This document shows, piece after piece, positions 10,757 to 17,929 of a stretch of 64,000 nucleotides of DNA (its first letter is position 1; each line of letters starts with the position of its first letter). Source of the stretch: JAAFKA01 sp044348925 (GTDB taxonomy: Bacteria > Bacteroidota > Bacteroidia > Cytophagales > Thermoflexibacteraceae); assembly GCA_044348925.1 (NCBI GenBank), contig JBIKRY010000001.1:1-64000 (forward strand), given 5' to 3'. A program made the position numbers and the translations under genes. The notes beneath the pieces were generated by a model. The model was not told the origin of the DNA, ran no database searches, and saw nothing but the letters and a program-made list of their open reading frames with translations.

Positions 10757-11662
10757 ATGTTATTATTTTCAACTGCCTCCTATGCCTATTTAAAGGATAA
10801 ATTGTTGCAATATGCGGATTATTTTACTGAAGGAATTATTGAACATAAACAATTTCCTGATGGAGAAGATTATTACCGCATTGTTTCAGACCTCAAGCAA
10901 CAAGAAGTAGTATTGCTTGGTGGCACTATTTCGGACAAAAGCACTTTAGAATTATACGATTTAGCTTCGGGTTTGGTGCATTATGGGGCAAAAAAACTGA
11001 CCATTGTAATTCCTTATTTTGGTTATTCTACCATGGAAAGGGCAGTAAAAACAGGCGAAATAGTAACCGCAAAAAATAGAGCTTTGTTGTTGTCTGCTAT
11101 TCCTTCGGCACCTTATGGCAATCAAGTAATCATGATAGATTTGCATTCGGAGGGCATACCGCATTATTTTGCGAACAATCTACGAACTTATCATTTATAT
11201 GCTAAGCCTATTATTATTGCATTGGCAAAAAAATTTGGTGGCAATGATTTTGTGTTTGCATCGACAGATGCAGGACGTGCCAAATGGGTAGAATCCTTAG
11301 CAAATGATATGCACGTACAAGCAGCATTTGTCTATAAACGGCGTACAAGTGGCAGTGAAACACAGGTAACAGGCGTAAATGCAGACGTAAAAGACAAAAC
11401 AGTAGTAATTTATGACGATATGATTCGCACAGGTGGCTCTCTTATCCAAGCAGCAAAAGCATATAAAGAAGCTGGTGCAAGCAAAATATATGTGATAACC
11501 ACGCATGGAATTTTCCCTAATAATGCCATCGAGAGAATACAACAATCGGGGGTAATAGAAAAAGTAGCAGCAACAGACACTCACCCAAACGCCATACTTA
11601 TGCAAAGTGATTTTTTGGAAATTGCATCTATTGCTGAATTGTTAAAAAATGCTTTGATTTAA
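10757..11662 (+). CDS. Ribose-phosphate pyrophosphokinase-like protein (divergent PRPP synthetase)
   Basis: A 301-residue protein, close to the usual 310-320 residues of PRPP synthetases. It carries the family landmarks in order: FPDGE near residue 34, IVIPYFGY near 92, a DLHSEG segment (the metal-binding DLH of the family) near 127, a STDAG segment, a YKRR segment, and the phosphoribosyl-pyrophosphate loop VVIYDDMIRTGGS near residue 215. The ATP loop that reads RQDRK in classical enzymes is instead MERAVK followed by GEIVTAK, so this is a divergent paralogue rather than the canonical housekeeping enzyme. It probably makes or uses PRPP in nucleotide metabolism; a phosphoribosyltransferase-like activity cannot be excluded. 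It stands alone between hairpins. Confidence 0.75.
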   Translation: MLLFSTASYAYLKDKLLQYADYFTEGIIEHKQFPDGEDYYRIVSDLKQQEVVLLGGTISDKSTLELYDLASGLVHYGAKKLTIVIPYFGYSTMERAVKTGEIVTAKNRALLLSAIPSAPYGNQVIMIDLHSEGIPHYFANNLRTYHLYAKPIIIALAKKFGGNDFVFASTDAGRAKWVESLANDMHVQAAFVYKRRTSGSETQVTGVNADVKDKTVVIYDDMIRTGGSLIQAAKAYKEAGASKIYVITTHGIFPNNAIERIQQSGVIEKVAATDTHPNAILMQSDFLEIASIAELLKNALI

Positions 11663-11677
11663 GGAATAGAAAGTTTA

Positions 11678-11724
11678 TTTTTTGATACTTTGTAAGTCTT
11701 AAAGGCTTGGAAAGTATCAAAAAA
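11678..11724. terminator. Hairpin terminator after the PRPP synthetase-like gene
   Basis: A 14-bp inverted repeat (TTTTTTGATACTTT / AAAGTATCAAAAAA) is flanked by A and T tracts and can act in both directions. It follows the PRPP synthetase-like gene on the plus strand and also lies just beyond the leuS-tail copy on the minus strand, where it could be the ancestral leuS terminator. The hairpin at 17882-17918 shares its CTTGGAAAGTAT arm. Confidence 0.65.
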
Positions 11725-11737
11725 TAACTTAAACTGC

Positions 11738-11794
11738 TTTTCAGAGTTTTCTTTCCAACCATTTCTGCACAGTTTCATCAGCTAAGGCAATTTT
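11738..11794 (-). repeat. Decayed direct copy of the leuS 3' tail
   Basis: About 57 bases match the leuS coding sequence at 13193-13250 in the same orientation, with a few substitutions and one missing base. The copied part encodes the leuS segment around ADETVQKWLEGK. The copy cannot be functional: its reading frame is broken and it has no start. Together with the intact leuS end it forms a direct repeat that brackets the orphan gene at 12181-12888 and the pseudogene at 11876-12083. Confidence 0.85.
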
Positions 11795-11875
11795 ATTCTA
11801 ATTCATTGATTAAATCCTTTATTTCTTTGTCTGAAAGATTAGTAATTTCTGATTTATTGCAAATAGCAAGAATCT
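11795..11875 (-). other. Short open fragment between pseudogene and leuS-tail copy
   Basis: On the minus strand one frame reads through as ILAICNKSEITNLSDKEIKD and then LINELE before a stop, abutting the leuS-tail copy. It has no start of its own and is in a different frame from the neighbouring pseudogene. It looks like the C-terminal remnant of an unidentified protein, or it is chance. Confidence 0.3.
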
Positions 11876-12083
11876 TTAACACGCATTTAGAAAATCTGTT
11901 AAAGTTTGGAGTTTTCTTTTTTCTTTGCGGGCTTTTCTTACTTCAATTATTCCATCTTTGATGCCTTGCAAGACTTCTATTTTTCTACGCAATTCGCCTA
12001 ACTCTTGCATCAACCCATTCCAATAGAGGAATTTGAACAGCAACAGGCACACCTTCTGTGTTCGTAACATATTGTAAAGTCAT
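11876..12083 (-). pseudogene. Frameshifted small protein resembling antitoxin-like AbrB/Phd-size proteins
   Basis: From an ATG at 12083 the minus strand reads MTLQYVTNTEGVPVAVQIPL then LEW, and then meets a stop after a frame change. The other frame continues with LMQELGELRRKIEVLQG and a charged tail ending FLNAC at 11876. Removing one base from the GGG run near 12013-12015 joins the two into one protein of about 68 residues. The N-terminal layout (short strand, then VQIPxxEW) resembles small Bacteroidota antitoxin-like proteins that usually precede a toxin; no toxin gene follows here. The frameshift could be real decay or a sequencing error in a homopolymer. Confidence 0.5.
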
Positions 12084-12180
12084 AGCTTTAAGTTTTTACA
12101 AATTTACAAAAAACAGGAAAGTTTTGTAAGTAATTTCATAGGTTTTATTTTATAGAAAGATGCAATGATTAGATACAAAA

Positions 12181-12888
12181 CTAAGTATTTTTCAAATGTT
12201 CAGCTAATAAAGTTTCCAAATACGCTACGGCTTCGTGGGGAGTAGGAAATTCTTGATTTTGCTCGTCATACTCAACTTTAAAACCTGTTTCACCTTTCAC
12301 AAAAGTTGGTATTGGTATTTTTACACTTACTAAATAATTATTATTTTGTATAACTATGCTATAAGAATTTTCAACTGGGTGAGTGCCACTAAAAAGAGCT
12401 ATATAGTTGAGATTTCCAGAACAACGAAATTGATAACATAAAGCAGAGTTACGGCATAATTCGTAAACAATAAACATTCTTTTATAAGCATCTTCACCTG
12501 AATATTCAATATATTCTTTCATATTATAAAGTGTATTAGCCCAACTATAAATTTTAAAAGCATTTATCCCAAATTCCAAATAATACTCATATAAATCTGT
12601 AAATTGTATATCATCATTTGCAACTAAAATATCCTTAATTTCTACTCTGAAAATTAGCCATTGGTTTATCAAAAAGTTGATATTTTCTAAATAATCACCT
12701 TCATAGGTAGCTAAAACTATATTTTGTTCATAGAAAGAAATTTCTAAATAATTATTGCCATTGCTAAATTCACTTTTTTTTAGGTCAACTTTCCTATCTC
12801 CATTCTCCAATTCAACTGTATAAGTAACTTCTTTGGAATATTCCTTTATTGCTATTCCTTGTTCTTCAAACCATTGTTTAGGTATCAT
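12181..12888 (-). CDS. Hypothetical protein, 235 aa
   Basis: I do not recognise this family. The protein is acidic, has no signal peptide or obvious transmembrane segment, and is rich in aromatic residues (many Tyr, Phe and Trp), suggesting a compact soluble alpha/beta fold. It starts with MIPKQWFEEQG, and its C-terminal part has a PHEAVAYLETLLAEH helix. It lies downstream of leuS in the same direction, separated by 260 bases that hold a palindromic element, and upstream of a broken small gene. Both sit between the intact leuS 3' end and a decayed copy of it, so this gene may have arrived as a cassette. ATG at 12888 is the only good start. Confidence 0.7.
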   Translation of the reverse strand: MIPKQWFEEQGIAIKEYSKEVTYTVELENGDRKVDLKKSEFSNGNNYLEISFYEQNIVLATYEGDYLENINFLINQWLIFRVEIKDILVANDDIQFTDLYEYYLEFGINAFKIYSWANTLYNMKEYIEYSGEDAYKRMFIVYELCRNSALCYQFRCSGNLNYIALFSGTHPVENSYSIVIQNNNYLVSVKIPIPTFVKGETGFKVEYDEQNQEFPTPHEAVAYLETLLAEHLKNT

Positions 12889-12924
12889 AATTTATAATTT
12901 TGTTATGAATTAATTAGTTAATTT

Positions 12925-13069
12925 TGTGCCATTAGGCACTATATATTGGTAGAAAATGCTTAACCTCCTTCATTTTTTGCTCCGTTAGGAGCTACACATA
13001 GCTCATGACGGATAAGAAAGAGGAGGAGAGAATTATTTTTGCTACCAATATAGAGTTCCTAACGGAACA
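12925..13069. repeat. BIME-like palindromic element of the CCGTTAGGA type
   Basis: Two arms (12925-12970 and about 13020-13069) are imperfect inverted copies of each other, each containing a short hairpin around CCGTTAGGAAC-like sequence and the string TATTGGTAGC/A. A third small hairpin, GCTCCGTTAGGAGC, lies in the centre. The layout is two REP-like hairpins facing each other between leuS and the 235-residue orphan gene. I see no coding potential. Confidence 0.7.
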
Positions 13070-13148
13070 AAAAAAAACACTACTTTTTAAAATCTAATTA
13101 CCTAAAATACTTCGTAATTTCGTAATTAGTAATTTCGTAATTAAAAAA

Positions 13149-16121
13149 TTACACCACAACATTCACCACTTTTCCCACCACAATAATCACCTTTTTCGGA
13201 GTTTTCCCTTCCAACCATTTCTGCACAGTTTCATCAGCTAAGGCAATTTTTTCAATTTCTGCAACAGTCAAATCCAAAGAAAGTGTGAGTTTATGACGCA
13301 TTTTTCCGTTGATAGAAACAGGATATTCAAAGCTACTTTCTACCAAATAACTTTCGTTACAAGTTGGAAAAGTGGCATTCATTACACTGTATTCTGCTTG
13401 CCAATTTTCGATATTTTGGTTTGGATATTGCAAAGCAAACCACAATTCCTCCACAATATGCGGTGCGTAAGGTGCAAGAATAACCAACAAATCAGCCAAA
13501 ATTTGCTTTTTATAGCATTTTTGTTCTGTCAATTCATTCACACAAATCATAAATGTACTCACAGGCGTATTGAACGAAAATCTTTCCATATCGTCCTCAA
13601 TTTTCTTGATAGTTTTATGCAAAGTTTTCAATTCGTCTTTTGTTGGTGTGTCATCTGTAACTCTAAAATTACCTTTGTCATCATAGAAAAGTCGCCAAAG
13701 TTTCTTCAAAAACTTGTGTGTACCATCAATTCCTTGCATATTCCAAGGCTTAAATTGTTCCAAAGGACCTAAAAACATTTCATACAACCGCAAAGTATCG
13801 GCACTATAACGGTTTACAACATCATCAGGATTTACGACATTATACCACCGTTTCGACATTTTTTCAACCGTATAACCGCAAACATATTTGCCATCTTCCA
13901 TTTCAAATTCGGCATCTGCATATTCTGGTCGCCAAGCCTTAAATTTTTCCAAATCAAGCACATCATTCTCAACAATATTTACATCAACGTGCAATTCTTG
14001 AATGTTTGCAGCCTCATATTTATCTTTAAATTTCAGAGAAACAAATTTGTTGCTATCTTTCAATTTATAAACAAAATTTGACCTACCTTGTATCATTCCT
14101 TGATTTATCAGCTTTTTGAAAGGCTCAACCGTCGAAACATAGCCCAAATCATACAAAAACTTGTTCCAAAACCTGCTATATAACAAATGCCCTGTTCCGT
14201 GTTCAGCACCACCCACATATAAATCTACGGACTGCCAATAATTTTCTGCCTCTTTTGACACAAATTCTTTGTCATTTTTATTATCCATATATCGCAACCA
14301 ATACCACGAAGAACCTGCCCAACCTGGCATGGTGCTAAGTTCGTATTCAAACCCAAGCCCCCCAGCCCCCGAAGGGGGAGTAACCCCCCAGCCCCCGAAG
14401 GGGGAGTTTGACGTTACAGCATCAGTTCCCCCTTCGGGGGTTAGGGGGCTATATTTCCAATTTGTTGCCCTTCCTAATGGTGGCTCACCGTTTTCTGTTG
14501 GTTTATATTGGTCTATTTCGGGCAATAACAAAGGCAATTCTTCATCAGAAAGTAGTTTTGGAATATTATTTTCGTCAAAATAAATTGGCACAGGTTCACC
14601 CCAATAGCGTTGTCTTCCAAAAACCGCATCACGCATTCTATAATTTGTTCTTGCAGTGCCAACTCCTTGATTTTCAGCAAATTCAATAGCTTTTAAAATA
14701 GCTTCGTCTGTATCCAAACCATTTAAAAACCCAGAATTAACCATTTTACCATATTTTTTATCCGTAGGATTTTCGAGTTCTTCCGCACCTTCAATCACAT
14801 TGATAATTGGTAAATTGTATTGTTTTGCAAAACGAAAATCTCTGTCATCAGAACTTGGCACAGCCATTACAACGCCTGTTCCATAACCTGCCAACACATA
14901 ATCTGCTATCCAAACAGGGATTTTTTCGTTATTAAATGGATTTATGACGTAAGAACCTGTAAATACGCCTGTCGAAGTTTTGACTTCGGTCATTCTTTCT
15001 CTTTCACTACGGTTTGCTGCTTTTTCTACATATACTGCAACGGCTTGTTTTTGTTCTTCTGTTGTCAAAGTTGCCACCAATTCGTGTTCAGGTGCAATGG
15101 CAAGGTAAGTAACGCCAAAAGTTGTGTCAATACGAGTAGTGAAAACTTCTAAATACTCCCCAACGCCAAGCCCCCCAGCCCCCGAAGGGGGAGTTTTTGA
15201 CGTTGTTTCGTCAGTTCCCCCTTCGGGGGTTAGGGGGCTAATTTTAAACCTCAATTCTGCCCCCAAACTTTTTCCTATCCAATTTCTTTGTATTTCTTTG
15301 ATACTTTCCGACCATTCTATGGTGTCCAAATCATTCAATAATCTTTCAGCGTATGCAGTAATTCGCATCATCCATTGACGCATTTTTTTACGTTCTACAG
15401 GATGTCCACCTCTTTCAGAAACTCCATCTTTCACCTCGTCATTTGCCAAAACAGAACCCAACGCAGGACACCAATTCACAAAAGCATCTGCTAAATACGT
15501 TAAACGATATTGCAATAATTTATCAGATTTTTCTTTTGCCGAAAAGTTTTGCCATTCTGTTGCCGAAAAAATTTGTGTATCTTCATCACAAGCTGCATCT
15601 ACATTTGCATTGCCATTTTTCTCAAATTCAGCTACTAAAACACCAATATTTTCTGCTTTTTTGCTTTTATTGTTATACCAAGATTCGAAAAGTTGTTTGA
15701 AAATCCATTGTGTCCATTTGTAATAATCAGGGCTTGAAGTGCGAATTTCCTTGTCCCAGTCATAACAAAAACCTATTTTTCCTAATTGATTTTTGAAAGT
15801 GGCAATGTTATTTTCGGTAGTAATTTTTGGATGTTGCCCTGTTTCAATGGCGTATTGTTCGGCTGGCAAACCAAAGGAATCGAAGCCCATTGGGTGCAAA
15901 ACATTAAAGCCTTTTAGACGTTTGTAACGTGCAATAATGTCGGAGGCAATGTAGCCGAGAGGATGCCCAACGTGCAAACCTGCCCCAGAAGGATAGGGAA
16001 ACATATCAAGCACATAATATTTGGGCTTTTGGGTGTTGGTGCTAACTTTATACAGTTGCTTTTTTTGCCAAAGGTCTTGCCATTTGGTTTCTATGTTTTT
16101 GGGTGTATATTCTGCTGACAT
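13149..16121 (-). CDS. leuS: Leucyl-tRNA synthetase with two in-frame palindromic insertions
   Basis: This class Ia synthetase charges tRNA-Leu in the cytoplasm. The HIGH motif appears as HVGH in PYPSGAGLHVGHPLGY near residue 50, the editing (CP1) domain holds VFTTRIDTTFG, the catalytic-core motif TMPGWAGSSW follows, and the KMSKS loop appears as EKMSKRWYNVVNPDD near residue 754. At 990 residues it is longer than usual for the phylum. The excess is largely explained by two inserts encoded by GC-rich palindromes: about residues 295-319 (SPLTPEGG ... TPPSGAGG) just before the VFTTR strand, and about 558-590 (SPLTPEGG ... SPFGGWG ... TPPSGAGG) just before TMPGW. All catalytic motifs are intact, so the enzyme is presumably functional. 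A segment of its 3' end is duplicated at 11738-11794. Confidence 0.97.
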   Translation of the reverse strand: MSAEYTPKNIETKWQDLWQKKQLYKVSTNTQKPKYYVLDMFPYPSGAGLHVGHPLGYIASDIIARYKRLKGFNVLHPMGFDSFGLPAEQYAIETGQHPKITTENNIATFKNQLGKIGFCYDWDKEIRTSSPDYYKWTQWIFKQLFESWYNNKSKKAENIGVLVAEFEKNGNANVDAACDEDTQIFSATEWQNFSAKEKSDKLLQYRLTYLADAFVNWCPALGSVLANDEVKDGVSERGGHPVERKKMRQWMMRITAYAERLLNDLDTIEWSESIKEIQRNWIGKSLGAELRFKISPLTPEGGTDETTSKTPPSGAGGLGVGEYLEVFTTRIDTTFGVTYLAIAPEHELVATLTTEEQKQAVAVYVEKAANRSERERMTEVKTSTGVFTGSYVINPFNNEKIPVWIADYVLAGYGTGVVMAVPSSDDRDFRFAKQYNLPIINVIEGAEELENPTDKKYGKMVNSGFLNGLDTDEAILKAIEFAENQGVGTARTNYRMRDAVFGRQRYWGEPVPIYFDENNIPKLLSDEELPLLLPEIDQYKPTENGEPPLGRATNWKYSPLTPEGGTDAVTSNSPFGGWGVTPPSGAGGLGFEYELSTMPGWAGSSWYWLRYMDNKNDKEFVSKEAENYWQSVDLYVGGAEHGTGHLLYSRFWNKFLYDLGYVSTVEPFKKLINQGMIQGRSNFVYKLKDSNKFVSLKFKDKYEAANIQELHVDVNIVENDVLDLEKFKAWRPEYADAEFEMEDGKYVCGYTVEKMSKRWYNVVNPDDVVNRYSADTLRLYEMFLGPLEQFKPWNMQGIDGTHKFLKKLWRLFYDDKGNFRVTDDTPTKDELKTLHKTIKKIEDDMERFSFNTPVSTFMICVNELTEQKCYKKQILADLLVILAPYAPHIVEELWFALQYPNQNIENWQAEYSVMNATFPTCNESYLVESSFEYPVSINGKMRHKLTLSLDLTVAEIEKIALADETVQKWLEGKTPKKVIIVVGKVVNVVV
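14356..14450. repeat. In-gene palindromic element, leuS copy A (three hairpin arms)
   Basis: Inside leuS, three arms of the CCCCCGAAGGGGG / CCCCCTTCGGGGG hairpin occur in a row; the last two face each other around a TGACG ... core. The leuS frame stays open through all 95 bases. Read in the coding direction the arms give TPEGG, SPFGGWG and TPPSGAGG, so the extra arm is translated in a second phase without a stop. Confidence 0.95.
15169..15239. repeat. In-gene palindromic element, leuS copy B (full element)
   Basis: This is the cleanest copy, about 71 bp. Two outer arms (AGCCCCCCAGCCCCCGAAGG and its reverse complement-like partner) each contain an internal hairpin, and a central TGACG ... CGTCA stem joins them, so the whole is a palindrome of palindromes. 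The leuS frame is open through it. Confidence 0.95.
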
Positions 16122-16248
16122 GAGTTTGTAATGTTAAAATAATTGTAACTTCGCAATAGAAATCTAACATACGCTTTAGCGTTGAGTTGATACATTCGAA
16201 ACCACAAAACTATTCTAATTTATGAAAAAATACAATTTTATTTAAAAA

Positions 16249-16292
16249 ATAATAGGTTTTCTATCTCAAAGTTTTGAGACGAAAACCTAATT
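16249..16292 (-). terminator. Terminator after dacB
   Basis: Nested inverted repeats (AGGTTTTC / GAAAACCT outside, CTCAAA / TTTGAG inside) lie about 40 bases beyond the dacB stop, next to A/T-rich flanks. Confidence 0.6.
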
Positions 16293-16333
16293 TATATATC
16301 TTTTATTGCTACAAGACAATAAATTTAGTGCTA

Positions 16334-17860
16334 TTAAAAATCTAATCCAGCCATTAAAACCATTATTTTTTCCATTCTTTTTACCATATCTGTACCTTTG
16401 CCACTATAATTATTTGCCATCATAGAAAAAACTAACTTTTCGCCACTTTTTGTCTGCACATACCCTGTATAACAACGTACACGAGTCATAGAACCACTTT
16501 TTGCACGAATTTTGCCTTCGGCAACAGTATTTTTGCAAAGATTTCGGACTGTTCCACTCTCACCTACCAAAGGTAGAGATTGATAAAAAACAGGAAAATT
16601 AGCTTGCTTTGTTTGCAAGTGCATAATTCGGGTTAATTGTTCGGGCAAAATAGCATTAAAACGAGATAAACCACTGCCATCTTCCATAAAAAAACCCTGC
16701 AAATTGATGCCTTTATTTTGCAAATACTCGGTAATCACTTGTACTCCTGCCTCCGTTGTTCCCTGCCCTGTGCGTTGATATGCCAAGATTCTCAAAAAAT
16801 TTTCGGCATATAAATTAATGCTTTTATGATTGGTAACTCGTATAATTTCGGATAACGGTTCTGAATAGGTTGTGTAAAATTTTATGCGTTTAAGCGTAGA
16901 AATATCCTTTATTTTAGTAAACTCTTGGTAGGTAGTCGGAAATTGTAAAACTGTTATCTTATTGTAATACAGTAAGTTATGCAAACTTGTAGCACAATAT
17001 AAAGGCGGATTTGGAATTGCCCCTTTGAGTATAAAAGCTGTTTCATTGGGCGGAATAGTTCCCGAAAGATTGCGAATATAGGTATCTGGTGAGCCATAAA
17101 TTAGACTATTATCACCCGAGTTTTTTGCACCTGTCAAAATATTATTATAAAATGTTAAATTTTCTATAGGTGGATACACATTTTGAATACTTGTAGCATC
17201 ACCCTCTTTATTTCCACTTTTCAAACGAATGTAGTAAAGATTTTCATGAAAAGATAAGCCATAACTACCTGCACCATAGCCACTTGCAACATCTTCCCAA
17301 ACCCAACGATTATGCACTGCCTTATTATCAAAAATACTTTCGTCGGCAATAATACTACCTGTAATAGTTTTGATGCCTTGTTTCTCGATGGCATAAATCC
17401 ACTCACAAAGCAATTTTTCTATGTTTTCGATAGCCAATGTAGGGTCTCCGCCACCTTTGATATAAATATTTCCATACAAAATGCTATCTTTAATTTCCCC
17501 ATCATATTCCAAAATAGTTTCAAAACGAAAATCTTTGCCTAATAAATTTAGAGCAGTAGAGGTGCTAATTGTTTTCATTACCGAAGCTGTAGAAATACTT
17601 TGTTTAGCATTTTGGGATAGCAAAATACTATCTGCCGAAGCATACATAGCACAAAAACCAAAAGTTGCGTTTTGCATATCGGTTTCGGTCATCAACAAAG
17701 CTAAATGCTTTTGTAAAGAATCTTTAGCAACATTTCGCAAAGAATCTCGTAAGGAGGTTTTCAAAAAAACAGTTTTTAAAGAATCTGCTACAGCTATTTT
17801 TTGGGCAAAGGAAATTTGCGTAAGACAAAGAAAGGAAAGAAAAAGAAAAATAATTTGCAT
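16334..17860 (-). CDS. dacB: D-alanyl-D-alanine carboxypeptidase/endopeptidase, PBP4 (S13) family
   Basis: This periplasmic serine peptidase trims or cleaves peptidoglycan cross-links. The three penicillin-binding motifs are present: SxxK as SVMK in STASVMKTIS, the SxN region in DGSGLSRFN, and KSG in AKSGSM. The long region between the first two motifs fits class C PBP4. I place the start at ATG 17860, giving 508 residues and a clean signal peptide (MQIIFLFLSFLCLTQISFAQ). An upstream ATG at 17902 would put the start inside the serS terminator hairpin. It follows serS in the same direction. Confidence 0.9.
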   Translation of the reverse strand: MQIIFLFLSFLCLTQISFAQKIAVADSLKTVFLKTSLRDSLRNVAKDSLQKHLALLMTETDMQNATFGFCAMYASADSILLSQNAKQSISTASVMKTISTSTALNLLGKDFRFETILEYDGEIKDSILYGNIYIKGGGDPTLAIENIEKLLCEWIYAIEKQGIKTITGSIIADESIFDNKAVHNRWVWEDVASGYGAGSYGLSFHENLYYIRLKSGNKEGDATSIQNVYPPIENLTFYNNILTGAKNSGDNSLIYGSPDTYIRNLSGTIPPNETAFILKGAIPNPPLYCATSLHNLLYYNKITVLQFPTTYQEFTKIKDISTLKRIKFYTTYSEPLSEIIRVTNHKSINLYAENFLRILAYQRTGQGTTEAGVQVITEYLQNKGINLQGFFMEDGSGLSRFNAILPEQLTRIMHLQTKQANFPVFYQSLPLVGESGTVRNLCKNTVAEGKIRAKSGSMTRVRCYTGYVQTKSGEKLVFSMMANNYSGKGTDMVKRMEKIMVLMAGLDF

Positions 17861-17881
17861 AGAGATAAGGGTAAAAATTAA

Positions 17882-17918
17882 CAATACTTTCCAAATCTTC
17901 AAAACTTGGAAAGTATTG
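17882..17918 (-). terminator. Terminator between serS and dacB
   Basis: A perfect 13-bp inverted repeat (CAATACTTTCCAA / TTGGAAAGTATTG) with an 11-base loop lies 12 bases after the serS stop. It separates serS from dacB and argues against the longer dacB start. Confidence 0.7.
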
Positions 17919-17929
17919 TACTGATTATG

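Noticed and set aside
13293..13772. Plus-strand frame antisense to leuS
   Set aside because: It is a shadow of leuS codons; the minus-strand gene has all synthetase motifs.
14269..14583. Plus-strand frames reading PPAPEGG ... PPSGVRGL through the leuS palindrome
   Set aside because: The palindrome is open on both strands, so antisense frames with the same peptide appear automatically. The flanking codons make sense only as leuS.
17860..17902. Longer N-terminus for dacB starting at 17902
   Set aside because: It would place the start inside the serS terminator hairpin and add a second hydrophobic stretch before an already complete signal peptide.
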